Shown here: piece by piece, positions 1-7,272 of the stretch
How the letters are laid out: the number at the start of each line of letters is the position of its first letter
Numbering within the stretch: the stretch's first letter is position 1
Assembly: GCF_004345855.1 (NCBI RefSeq)
Contig: NZ_SLXN01000003.1
Span: forward strand, 186,001 to 250,000
Direction of reading: 5' to 3'
Length of the DNA: 64,000 bases
Origin: Sphingomonas sp. BK235
GTDB taxonomy: Bacteria; Pseudomonadota; Alphaproteobacteria; Sphingomonadales; Sphingomonadaceae
Translations under genes and position numbers: made by a program
Notes under the pieces: generated by a model
Told to the model about the DNA's origin: nothing
The model's database searches: none
What the model saw: only the letters and a program-made list of their open reading frames with translations

Positions 1-519
1 CTCGGAATACATGATCGCGAACTTGCGCTTGGTCGCCGCGATCGTGCGGCGCACCTCGGCGAGCTGGTCCAGGCTGGTGATGCCGGGCTTGTCCGACAGG
101 AAGTCCTTGCCCGCGCGCATCACGCGCACGCCGAGCGGCGCGCGGAGATTGGGGATCGAGGCGCTGGCGACGACCTGGATCGTCTTGTCGGCGAGGATCT
201 CCTCCTCGGTGCGCGCCACCTTCACGTCGCCGTAGCGCCTGCGGAAGGGGACGAGCTGGTTCGGGTCGCCCGCGTGCACCGCCACCAAGGTGCCGCCGCC
301 GCGGATCAGCGCGTCGGTGATCGCGTAGATGTGCGAGTGATCGAGGCCGATCACCGCGAAGCGCAGGCGATTCTTCGCGCTCGGGTCAGGGCCGGTCGGC
401 GCACCCTCGGCGGAGACGCCGTTGCCCGCCGAGGTCGATTGCGCCGCGGCCGCGCCGGCGAGCCCGGCGCCGACGAGCCCGGCACCGGCGAGCAGGAGGC
501 GGCGATCGATCATGTCCAT
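1..519 (-). CDS. Gfo/Idh/MocA family oxidoreductase, N-terminal part (cut by window edge)
   Basis: This frame runs open from an ATG at 519 to the first base of the window, giving 173 codons. The N-terminus is a signal peptide with a twin-arginine (DRRLLLAGAG) and an AAAAQ cleavage region, so export by Tat is likely. A Rossmann segment follows (RFAVIGLDHSHIY), then the family's lysine motif in the form SDKPG, equivalent to the usual EKP. The gene sits 28 bases downstream of the oxidoreductase ending at 548 and is probably the last gene of the same minus-strand operon. An in-frame ATG at 513 is an alternative start. Family members are NAD(P)-dependent sugar oxidoreductases; substrate is unknown. 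The C-terminal half lies outside the window. Confidence 0.8.
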   Translation of the reverse strand, partial: MDMIDRRLLLAGAGLVGAGLAGAAAAQSTSAGNGVSAEGAPTGPDPSAKNRLRFAVIGLDHSHIYAITDALIRGGGTLVAVHAGDPNQLVPFRRRYGDVKVARTEEEILADKTIQVVASASIPNLRAPLGVRVMRAGKDFLSDKPGITSLDQLAEVRRTIAATKRKFAIMYSE

Positions 520-547
520 GGCAGCAGGTCCTCAGGAGAAGGTAAGG

Positions 548-1810
548 TCAGACGGTGACGAGGTCGGTCGGCCAGTCGAGCGCGCGGCCGGTGTCGATCG
601 CCTGCTCGCCGAGCAGCGAGGCGACGCTGGCGTAATAGGCCTGGGCGAGCAGCCCGGGCACCTCCTTGCCGCTGCGCACCGCCTCGCCGAAGCCCTCGAA
701 CTGGAGCATCGTCTCGTCATATTCGCCCCAGCCGAGCGAGTCGCCCGGCGTGGTGACGGGCAGCTCGGGGAACCAGGTGGCGCCGCCGATCGGCACTTTG
801 CTCTTGCGCCCGGCCTGGACGTCCTTGCGCATCTTGGCCAGCGCGGGGACGGCGGCGGGCTGGACCTCCTGGTAGATGCGGCCGAGCTCGGGCTCGATCG
901 TGCCCTTGCTGCCCTGGATCTGCTCCTCGCATCCGTAGCGCGCGTTGTTGAGCATCGAGGTGTAGATCACCTTCCGCCCCTCGGAATAATCGTAGATCAG
1001 CGCGACCTGGTCATAGACCTCGCGGCCGTCCTTCCAGAAGCAGATGCTGCCCGAGCCCATCACGCGCGTCGGCAGACCGTCCATGAACCAATTAGCGACC
1101 TGGAGCTGGTGCGTCGCCAGCTCGGTCATCAGCCCGGCCGAGCGCGCGCGGTACAGCCGCCAGTTGATCTCGCGCTCCTGCCCGCCGGGCGGCACGTCGC
1201 GGCGCCAGCTGCGGTTGCGGTGCCAGCTCGCGCGGATCTGCGTGATCGTGCCGATCTCGCCCGACTTGGCGCGCTGGAGCGCGTTGAGATAGGTCGGGTT
1301 GAACAGCCGCTGGTGACCGATCTGGAGCAATTTGCCGCGCTGGCGCGCGCGCGTGACCATCGCGCCGCAATCGGCGATCGTGCGCGCCATCGCCTTCTCG
1401 CAGAACACCGGATAGCCGGCGTCGAGCGCGTCGAACGTGTGGCGCGCGTGGAGGTCGAGCGGGGTGGCGATCACCACCGCGTCGATCCCCTTGGCATCGA
1501 GCAGCGCGCGGTGATCGGTGAAGACGGGCGTGTTGGCGGGCACCAGCGCGCGCGCCTTGGCCATGTGCGGCGCGAATGGGTCGCACAGAGCGGCGACGGT
1601 GCAGTTGCGCGTCTTGTTGATGTTCTGGATCAGCGCGCGGCCGCGGTCGCCGGTGCCGATCACGCCGAGCCGGACGCGCGGGCCACTCGCGGGCTCGGCC
1701 GCGGCGAGCGCGGTCCAGGGCGCGGCGACGCTCATCCCCACGCCGGCCGAGGCGACCAGCACGCGATCGAGGAAGGAGCGGCGCGAGAGCGCGAAATCGT
1801 CGTCGGTCAT
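548..1810 (-). CDS. Tat-exported Gfo/Idh/MocA family oxidoreductase
   Basis: The protein has 420 residues. Residues 1-38 form a Tat signal (LSRRSFLDRVLV followed by a hydrophobic stretch). The NAD(P)-binding Rossmann motif follows (GVIGTGDRGRAL), then the catalytic-region lysine in CEKAM, where the family normally has EKP, and a C-terminal alpha/beta substrate domain. Exported members of this family oxidise sugars or glycosides, often at C3, and the nearby DUF1080 protein fits a 3-keto-glycoside role; that is inference. The start ATG overlaps the end of the upstream apbE gene by 4 bases, so the two are translationally coupled. Substrate and direction of reaction cannot be read from sequence. 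Confidence 0.85.
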   Translation of the reverse strand: MTDDDFALSRRSFLDRVLVASAGVGMSVAAPWTALAAAEPASGPRVRLGVIGTGDRGRALIQNINKTRNCTVAALCDPFAPHMAKARALVPANTPVFTDHRALLDAKGIDAVVIATPLDLHARHTFDALDAGYPVFCEKAMARTIADCGAMVTRARQRGKLLQIGHQRLFNPTYLNALQRAKSGEIGTITQIRASWHRNRSWRRDVPPGGQEREINWRLYRARSAGLMTELATHQLQVANWFMDGLPTRVMGSGSICFWKDGREVYDQVALIYDYSEGRKVIYTSMLNNARYGCEEQIQGSKGTIEPELGRIYQEVQPAAVPALAKMRKDVQAGRKSKVPIGGATWFPELPVTTPGDSLGWGEYDETMLQFEGFGEAVRSGKEVPGLLAQAYYASVASLLGEQAIDTGRALDWPTDLVTV

Positions 1811-2937
1811 GCGGTGAGTTCCATCGGTCGGTCGGCGCGCGTCGGCGCGTCATGGGAGAACAGGAAGCGACGGTCGGGCGCCGCGGCGCGCAGGCGGGCG
1901 AGCGCGGGCGCGTCGGCGACGAGCAGCGCGGTGCTGAGCGCCTCGGCCTCGGCGCCGGTGGTCGCGACCGCGACGGCGGTGGCGGGGCGGGTGACGATCG
2001 CGCCGTCGGTGGGGCGTACCATCGCGGCGCGGCCGGGCTTGGCGGCACCGGCACCGACCGTGGACGAGACCGAGAGCGACGCGTCGCTTAGCTCGAGCTC
2101 GGTCAACCACACGCCGTCGATCTCCGGGTGCGGGATCGCGAGCGGCCACGCGCCGCCGAGCGGGTGTTCGCCGATCACCGCGATCGAGCTCTCGCCGGCG
2201 GAGAGGAACGCCGAGGTGACGCCCGCGGCACGCAGCACGGCGGCGGCGCGGTCGAGCGCATAGCCCTTGCCGAAGCCGCCGAAGTCGAGCGCGAGCGGGT
2301 GCGCGGCGGCGACGCGGCGGGCGGCGCGATCGATCGTGAGGGCGGACCAGTTGGGGAGGGGGGCGGTATCGTCTGCGCCACGCGCGCTTGTGCCCCGGCG
2401 GAGGCCGGGGCCCAGTAGGGAAGGTGGATGTGGTGACGACGCGACGCCGCCCACGTCGCCGCTGGAGGAACGCTGGCGGGAGATCGTCTCCTCCCCCTCA
2501 CGTTCCACCCCGGCGGACGCCGGGGTCCAGTTGGGGGACGCCTCGCAAGAGTCACTGAAGCCTTCCCAACTGGGCCCCGGCGTTCGCCGGGGAACAGGCT
2601 TGTGGGAAGCAGGGATGACATCGCGCCATCGGCGAGCAGGCCCGCCACCCCCCACGCCCGGATCGAACAGCCCGCCCGTCGCGCGCCACATCGCATTCAC
2701 CGCGAGCAGCGCCTCCCACAGCAGCGGGTCCGCCACCACCGCCGCGCCGCCCACCGCCAGCACCCGGTTAAGCACCACCGCGGGCGACTCGCGTCGCACC
2801 GTCAGTGCGTCCTCCACCGCCTCCACCGCAGCGCGCGCGGCGGCGAGCGCATCGGGAGCATCGCGGCCGAACAGGTGAAGCTCGACCCGCGTGCCCATCG
2901 CGGCGAACCGCGCGACGCTCGCCTCCACCTCGGTCAC
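1807..2937 (-). CDS. apbE: ApbE-family FAD:protein FMN transferase with an in-frame repeat insertion
   Basis: ApbE enzymes attach FMN from FAD covalently to a threonine of exported flavoproteins. Recognisable parts are the N-terminal MGTRVELHLFG, the RATGGLFDPGVG turn and the LDFGGFGKGYALDRA signature. The open frame extends to an ATG at 2967, but the GTG at 2937 directly follows the upstream stop and is preferred here (376 residues); the start is uncertain. Residues about 105-196 (nt about 2350-2625) are foreign to the family: proline/arginine-rich, and encoded by three copies of a GC-rich palindromic repeat that elsewhere in the window is intergenic. The usual GGD-type loop reads GESS, and the conserved Asp of the C-terminal ADALxTA motif is Glu (AEALSTA). 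It may be a divergent or impaired enzyme. Confidence 0.75.
   Translation of the reverse strand: MTEVEASVARFAAMGTRVELHLFGRDAPDALAAARAAVEAVEDALTVRRESPAVVLNRVLAVGGAAVVADPLLWEALLAVNAMWRATGGLFDPGVGGGGPARRWRDVIPASHKPVPRRTPGPSWEGFSDSCEASPNWTPASAGVEREGEETISRQRSSSGDVGGVASSPHPPSLLGPGLRRGTSARGADDTAPLPNWSALTIDRAARRVAAAHPLALDFGGFGKGYALDRAAAVLRAAGVTSAFLSAGESSIAVIGEHPLGGAWPLAIPHPEIDGVWLTELELSDASLSVSSTVGAGAAKPGRAAMVRPTDGAIVTRPATAVAVATTGAEAEALSTALLVADAPALARLRAAAPDRRFLFSHDAPTRADRPMELTA
2392..2592. repeat. Three copies of a GC-rich palindromic repeat inside apbE
   Basis: Copies lie at 2392-2415 and 2506-2530 (same orientation) and 2570-2592 (inverted). Each has the core CCCCGGCG-N-ACGCCGGGG or a close variant, followed by YCCAG. 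The flanks are also shared: bases after copy 1 (TAGGGAAGG) match the inverted flank of copy 3. The same repeat occurs intergenically at 4302-4324 and 4363-4385. Here it is translated within the ApbE frame. Confidence 0.85.
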
Positions 2938-2938
2938 C

Positions 2939-4255
2939 TCAGGCGCGTACCTCCCAGCCGGGCTCATAGTCGACCGACCAGAGCTTCTGCGCCGCCGCCT
3001 CGCTGGGCTTGCCGGTCGCCGGGTCGACCGTGAGCGACCCGCCGGTGCGATAGGCCATGTTGCCGAGGTGGCACAATGTCGTGCTGATATGCCCTTCCTG
3101 GATCGGCGAGTGGAGCGCCTGCTCCTGCCCGCGCACCACCGCGAGGAAGTTGGCGGCGTGGAGCACGTCGAGCGCGCCCTCGCCGACCGTGCCGGTGGTC
3201 TCCGACTCCGCCGGCGCCTTGACCTCGCGCAGCTTCTTGCCGGCGAGATCGTACAGCTCGAAGCCGTTGCGATCGACCACCGCCGCGCCCTTGGTGCCGA
3301 GCAGCAACGTGCCGCGCCCGCGGCCGTAGCGCAGCATGCCGTTGCAGCTCTCGCCGTCCCAGCGGATCACGCGCCCGTCGTCATAGCCGAGCGTCAGCGC
3401 GAGCGTGTCGTACATCTCCCAGTCGTCGCCGCGGAAGAAGCGGCGATCGCCGCGCGCGGTCACGGTCTTGGGATAGGTCACGCCCATCAGCCAGCGCGCG
3501 ACGTCCAGCTCGTGCATCGCGTTGTTGCAGATCTCGCCGGTGCCGTACTTCCAGAACCAGTGCCAATTGTAGTGGACCAGGTTGGAGCGATACGGCCCGC
3601 GCGGACGCGGCCCCTGCCACATGTTCCAGTCGAGGTTGGGCGGGGGCGCGATCTCCTCGCCCTTGCCGATCGACTTGCGGTTGTTGGCGTACCAGGTCTG
3701 CGCCTCGTAGACGTCGCCCAGCTCGCCGGCGCGGATCAGATCGAGCAGCTGGCGCGTCTCGATGCTGGAGCGCTGCTGGTTGCCGACCTGGAGCACGCGC
3801 CCGGTGCGCTGCTGCGTGGCGATCAGCGCCTCGCCCTCGGCGGGGGCGATGCCGATCGGCTTCTCGATATAGACGTTGCGCCCGGCGTCCATGCCGTCGA
3901 TCGCGACCTTGGCGTGCCAGTGATCCGGCGTCGCGACGGTGACGACGTCGACGGTCTTGCGGTCGAGCAGCTTGCGATAGTCGCCGACGGTCTTGACCTT
4001 GGTGCCGCTCCGCTCGGCGAACTCGGCGGCGCGCTTGGCGAGCACGGTCGAGTCGACGTCGGCGAAGTGCGTCACCTGGACGTTGGGCTGTTTCGCGAAG
4101 GCGCTCATATGCGCCTGGCCGCGGCCGTTGACGCCGACGATGCCGACGCGGATGCGGTCGTTGGCGCCCTTGATCTGCGCGTAGCTCTTGGCGGTGAACG
4201 CCAGCGCGCCGATCGTCGCGGCGCCGCCCTTGATCATCGTTCGACGGTCGAACAT
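2939..4255 (-). CDS. Tat-exported Gfo/Idh/MocA family oxidoreductase
   Basis: The protein has 438 residues from the ATG at 4255, chosen because GGGGAGG lies 7-8 bases upstream and the Tat signal starts there (DRRTMIKGGAATIGALAF, cleavage near SYAQ). An ATG at 4285 would add ten residues that do not resemble a signal. The Rossmann motif is GIVGVNGRGQAH, the catalytic-region motif is YIEKPIG, and the C-terminal domain is typical of periplasmic glucose/glycoside oxidoreductases of this family. It heads the apbE-oxidoreductase-oxidoreductase series. A 157-base gap with inverted repeats separates it from the DUF1080 gene upstream, so the two may share a promoter or be attenuated between. Confidence 0.85.
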   Translation of the reverse strand: MFDRRTMIKGGAATIGALAFTAKSYAQIKGANDRIRVGIVGVNGRGQAHMSAFAKQPNVQVTHFADVDSTVLAKRAAEFAERSGTKVKTVGDYRKLLDRKTVDVVTVATPDHWHAKVAIDGMDAGRNVYIEKPIGIAPAEGEALIATQQRTGRVLQVGNQQRSSIETRQLLDLIRAGELGDVYEAQTWYANNRKSIGKGEEIAPPPNLDWNMWQGPRPRGPYRSNLVHYNWHWFWKYGTGEICNNAMHELDVARWLMGVTYPKTVTARGDRRFFRGDDWEMYDTLALTLGYDDGRVIRWDGESCNGMLRYGRGRGTLLLGTKGAAVVDRNGFELYDLAGKKLREVKAPAESETTGTVGEGALDVLHAANFLAVVRGQEQALHSPIQEGHISTTLCHLGNMAYRTGGSLTVDPATGKPSEAAAQKLWSVDYEPGWEVRA

Positions 4256-4301
4256 CGTGGTGCCTCCCCTGGGGTGGGTTATCATCTTAACTTCTTCTGT
4301 T

Positions 4302-4385
4302 CCCCGGCGCAGGCCGGGGCCCAGATGGGAAAGCTGGCGTGAGACTCGCCCGCGTCCCCCGACTGGGCCCCGGCCTCCGCCGGGG
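4302..4385. repeat. Inverted pair of GC-rich palindromic repeats
   Basis: The copy at 4302-4324 and its inverted partner at 4363-4385 belong to the same family as the three copies inside apbE. Together they fill most of the gap between the oxidoreductase (start 4255) and the DUF1080 gene (end 4413) and can fold into a large stem. This is compatible with a transcript-stability or partial-termination element, which is inferred. Confidence 0.8.
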
Positions 4386-4412
4386 CACGCTCTGGAGAAC
4401 GGCCAATCTGCA

Positions 4413-5819
4413 TCAGAACCTGCGCAGCTTGATCGAGCGGAAGTCGACCTTGTCGCCGTGGTCCTGCAGCAGGATGGCGCCGTCCGCGGTCTCGCCGAAG
4501 CCCGCCGCCTGCGCGAACTTGCTCTGCGCGATCAGCGCCTTCAGCTCGGCCGAGCCGCGCTCATACTCGACCACCTTGAAGCCGTTGAGCCAATGCTCGA
4601 CGTGGTTGCCGCGCACCAGCACGGTGGCGCGGTTCCACTCGCCCGGCGGGTTGGCGCGCTTGCCCGGGCTGTCCGGGTCCGAGAGGTTGCGCGCCGGGAT
4701 CAGGTCGTACAGCGAGGCGAGCGTGCGGTTGCCGTCGCGCCCCATCTTGGCGTCGGGATGGCGCGCGTCGTCGAGCAGCTGATACTCGAAGCCGACGCTC
4801 GACACGCCGCCGTTCGGCCCCGGCGGCAGCAGATATTTGATCCCGCTGTTCGCGCCCTCGGACAGGCGGAAGTCGACCGACAGCTCGAAATCCTTGTAGG
4901 TCGCGGCGGTGGCGATGTCGCCGCCGCGCGCGGCCTCGCTGGCGCTCTTCTCCACGGTCAGCATGCCGTTGGCCATGGTCCAGCCGTTCGCCGGGAAGCC
5001 GCCGCCCTTGGCCGCGCGCCAGCCCTTCGACGAGCGCCCGTCCCACAGCAGGGTCCAGCCGGCGCGGCGCTCGGCCGCGGTGAGCGCGTTCGACTGCCAG
5101 CCCTGCTGCTCGAGGCTGTTCTCGGGCATGGCGTAGCGTTTCGGGTCCTGCGTGATGATGCGCAGGCCCTTGAACCGCACCTCCGGCCCCTTGGCGGCGA
5201 CGTCGTCGGGCAAGGCGTGGACTTGGAAGGCGAGGAAGCCGCGCGCGTCGGTGTCGTCGACGATGTCGGCGGCGGGCACGCCGTTGATGAAGGTGCGCAG
5301 CCGGTTGCCGATCGCCTCGACGCGATAATGGTTCCAGTCGCCCGAGCGGAAGGCCTTGCGCGCCGCCTCGTTGCGCCCGAGCGTGTAGAGCCACTGGCGG
5401 CGCTGCTCGTCGTACAGTCCGGCGCTCCACGCGCGCGACGAAGGGTCGATCTCGGCCTGATAGCCGAAGACGACGCCGTTGCGGTAATCGGAGCGGCTCT
5501 GGCCGCGGATCATCATGCCCGAGTTGAGCGTCGGATCGGTCTTGGCGTCGAACTCGACGATGAAGTCGCCGTAGAGCTGGTCCGAGACGAGCCAGCTGTT
5601 GCCCTTGCCGACCACCGCGCGGCCGACCAGTTCGTCGCCGACCACCTCATAGGTGGCGTTGCCGCCGGTGCGGTGCCAGCCGGCGAGGCCGGGCTTGGGC
5701 ATCAGGTCGCGCCACGGCGCGGCGGCGTCGCGCGCCTGCGCAGGCGCGGCGGTCGCCGCGGCGGGGAGGATGCTCGACGGCAAGGCGGCGATCGCCAGCA
5801 ATGCGAGTGTGCGGACCAC
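4413..5819 (-). CDS. Exported protein with two DUF1080 (3-keto-disaccharide hydrolase) domains
   Basis: The start is taken as the GTG at 5819, because AGGGGAGA lies 3-4 bases ahead and the signal peptide begins there (VVRTLALLAIAALPSS, cleavage near ATAAPAQA). This gives 468 residues. Two tandem DUF1080 lectin-like sandwich domains follow. The second is classic (WTLLWDGRSSKGWR, GANSGIKYLLPPG, EWNRATVLVRGNHVEHWLNG), ending in VDFRSIKLRRF. Some members of this family cleave 3-keto-glycosides made by Gfo/Idh/MocA dehydrogenases, and three such dehydrogenases lie downstream. The gene is divergent from the GntR regulator and probably heads the minus-strand operon. The exact reaction is inference. 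Confidence 0.85.
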   Translation of the reverse strand: MVRTLALLAIAALPSSILPAAATAAPAQARDAAAPWRDLMPKPGLAGWHRTGGNATYEVVGDELVGRAVVGKGNSWLVSDQLYGDFIVEFDAKTDPTLNSGMMIRGQSRSDYRNGVVFGYQAEIDPSSRAWSAGLYDEQRRQWLYTLGRNEAARKAFRSGDWNHYRVEAIGNRLRTFINGVPAADIVDDTDARGFLAFQVHALPDDVAAKGPEVRFKGLRIITQDPKRYAMPENSLEQQGWQSNALTAAERRAGWTLLWDGRSSKGWRAAKGGGFPANGWTMANGMLTVEKSASEAARGGDIATAATYKDFELSVDFRLSEGANSGIKYLLPPGPNGGVSSVGFEYQLLDDARHPDAKMGRDGNRTLASLYDLIPARNLSDPDSPGKRANPPGEWNRATVLVRGNHVEHWLNGFKVVEYERGSAELKALIAQSKFAQAAGFGETADGAILLQDHGDKVDFRSIKLRRF

Positions 5820-5910
5820 TTTCTCTCCCCTCGTCCATGTCACGGGCGCTCGTTCCCGATCGCCTTATAGGCGATCGACGCGGCGTTCTCATGACCCATG
5901 GCCTAGATCG

Positions 5911-5921
5911 TGGTCGGACCA
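5911..5921. promoter_or_regulatory. Candidate GntR/FadR-type operator, divergent promoter region
   Basis: TGGTCGGACCA is a perfect palindrome, extendable to GTGGTCGGACCAC (5910-5922). It lies in the 238-base region between the DUF1080 gene and the divergent GntR gene. FadR-subfamily regulators bind short palindromes of the TNGTNNNACNA type, and the adjacent regulator belongs to that subfamily. Assignment is by proximity and pattern. Confidence 0.6.
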
Positions 5922-5933
5922 CATGCAAGTCTG

Positions 5934-5944
5934 TTGTCAGGCAT
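5934..5944. promoter_or_regulatory. Second, weaker candidate GntR operator
   Basis: TTGTCAGGCAT is a degraded version of the TTGTCAGACAA site found before the GH2 gene at 21891, with two differences. It lies 23 bases (about two helical turns) from the stronger palindrome at 5911, which would suit cooperative binding. Confidence 0.4.
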
Positions 5945-6057
5945 TTTGTTGCCGATGCGTCGACAGAGCTTGACGGGGCGCCCGGCCGGGAAGAGGACAG
6001 GGAGGCGGGGGCGGTAAGCCGCGGGCGCCGCGCCGGATTAAGGGGGAGGCGAGTCGC

Positions 6058-6792
6058 TTGGCCGAGCATGGCGGCAAATTGTACCGCAAGATCGTGCAGT
6101 CGATCGTCGCCGACATCGCCGCGGGGATCTATCCGGTGGGCGCGCGGCTGCCGGCCGAGCGCGACCTGACCGAGCGGTTCGGGGTGAGCCGCCCGACGAT
6201 CCGCGAGGCGATGATCGCGCTGGAGATGCAGGGGCTGGTCGAGGCGCGCAAGGGCTCGGGCGTGTTCGTGCTCGCCGCCGCCACCCCGCACGTCGAGCAG
6301 GAGCTCGACATCGGCGCGTTCGAGATCACCGAGGCGCGGCGGCTGCTCGAGGGCGAGGTGGCGGCGGTGGCCGCGACCGAGATCGACGACGAGCAGCTCG
6401 CCGAGTTGCGCGCGCTGCTGGGCGACATGGCGCGCGACGAGGTGGCGGAGGAGGCCGACCGGCGCTTCCATATCGCCATCGCCGAGGCGACCGGCAACGC
6501 GGTGATCATCTCGGCGGTGACCGATTTCTGGGACATGCGCTTCCGCTCGCCGCTGGCGCGCGAGGTGCTGCTGAAGGCGGGGAGCCTCGGCACCGAGAGC
6601 CGGCTCGCCGAGCACGGCCGCATCCTGGCGGCGCTGGAGGCGCGCTCGCCGATCGACGCACGCAACGCCATGCGCGACCATCTCAGCCGCGTGATCGACT
6701 ATCTGCTCGACGTCACCGAGACCGAGGCAGTGGAGCGCGCGCGCAAGGAGACCGACCTGCGCCGCCGGGCCTTGGCGCGGCGGACGGTATAG
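6058..6792 (+). CDS. FadR-subfamily GntR transcriptional regulator (probable uronate/glycoside regulator)
   Basis: The protein has 244 residues and starts with TTG at 6058, preceded by GGGGGAGG. Residues 1-75 are the winged helix-turn-helix of the GntR family (PAERDLTERFGVSRPTIREAM, QGLVEARKGSGVFV). Residues about 90-230 are the all-helical FCD effector domain with the metal-ligand histidines in DRRFHIAIAEATGN, EHGRILAAL and MRDHL. Family members such as UxuR and ExuR respond to uronates. Its position between the oxidoreductase/DUF1080 operon and the uxu operon suggests it controls both. Matching palindromes lie in both promoter regions. The ligand is not determined by sequence. Confidence 0.85.
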   Translation: MAEHGGKLYRKIVQSIVADIAAGIYPVGARLPAERDLTERFGVSRPTIREAMIALEMQGLVEARKGSGVFVLAAATPHVEQELDIGAFEITEARRLLEGEVAAVAATEIDDEQLAELRALLGDMARDEVAEEADRRFHIAIAEATGNAVIISAVTDFWDMRFRSPLAREVLLKAGSLGTESRLAEHGRILAALEARSPIDARNAMRDHLSRVIDYLLDVTETEAVERARKETDLRRRALARRTV

Positions 6793-6927
6793 GGCGGTTC
6801 AAGATCCTTCCCGGCAAGGGAGGGGCGTCGGTAGAGGAGCTCTCCACCAGCGAGCCGTCTCGGATGAGTCTCTCTGCGATCCTCCCGAGTGGATCCTTGC
6901 GGCCTTCCCGGAGCGCTCTTCACCATC

Positions 6928-7024
6928 CGTCATCCCGGACTTGTTCCGGGATCCACCCGTCCGCGACAGCAACGCCTGACGAGTATGCGGCACGGTGGAT
7001 CCCGGACCAAGTCCGGGATGACGG
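6928..7024. repeat. Inverted pair of GTCATCCCGGACT...-type palindromic repeats
   Basis: The left unit (6928-6956) reads CGTCATCCCGGACTTGTTCC followed by GGGATCCAC. The right unit (6995-7024) is its near-exact inverse. Each unit is itself palindromic. The same family occurs at 31825-31921 and 51492-51768. The paired layout resembles a small non-autonomous repeat element or a REP-like doublet. No gene is inside. Confidence 0.85.
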
Positions 7025-7134
7025 AAGAGTTTCGTCGGAGAATGTGACCCGCGTACCGCCGCTCCACCCGCTTGTGAGTGTTTCGCTACCTGCCAGAGCG
7101 AGCAGCGGTAGGGGAGCCACATTTTCCTACAATC

Positions 7135-7157
7135 TGGTCAGGCCAGTTGCCAGACAG
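7135..7157. promoter_or_regulatory. Two adjacent candidate GntR operators upstream of the TonB receptor
   Basis: TGGTCAGGCCA (7135-7145) and TTGCCAGACAG (7147-7157) each differ at two positions from the better sites TGGTCGGACCA (5911) and TTGTCAGACAA (21836). They lie 115-140 bases before the receptor start, which is also the start of the uxu operon. The similarity was found by eye. Confidence 0.45.
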
Positions 7158-7272
7158 GATCGCAGCTGGTAGCTCTCCCACATCAGCCGCACGCCGCAGA
7201 GACGGTGGCGGCGTCACCGGCGCGCAGCGAACTCCAGATGAGCGCGCGCGCATTGGAAGAGGGGATGTGGGC

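Larger units (their letters stand above)
6793..7272. other. 480-base intergenic region before the TonB receptor
   Basis: No convincing gene is present. The region holds an inverted pair of palindromic repeats (6928-7024) and, nearer the receptor start, two adjacent candidate GntR operators (7135-7157). The frame of the downstream receptor is open back to 7078, but the residues encoded before 7273 are not signal-like and are treated as untranslated leader. Confidence 0.6.

Noticed and set aside
422..2263. 613-codon plus-strand open frame opposite the oxidoreductase and apbE
   Set aside because: Shadow composition; both minus-strand genes have family motifs throughout.
2350..2625. Frameshift or gene boundary inside apbE
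   Set aside because: The frame stays open through the block and the ApbE motifs on both sides are in the same frame, so one gene with an insertion is simpler.
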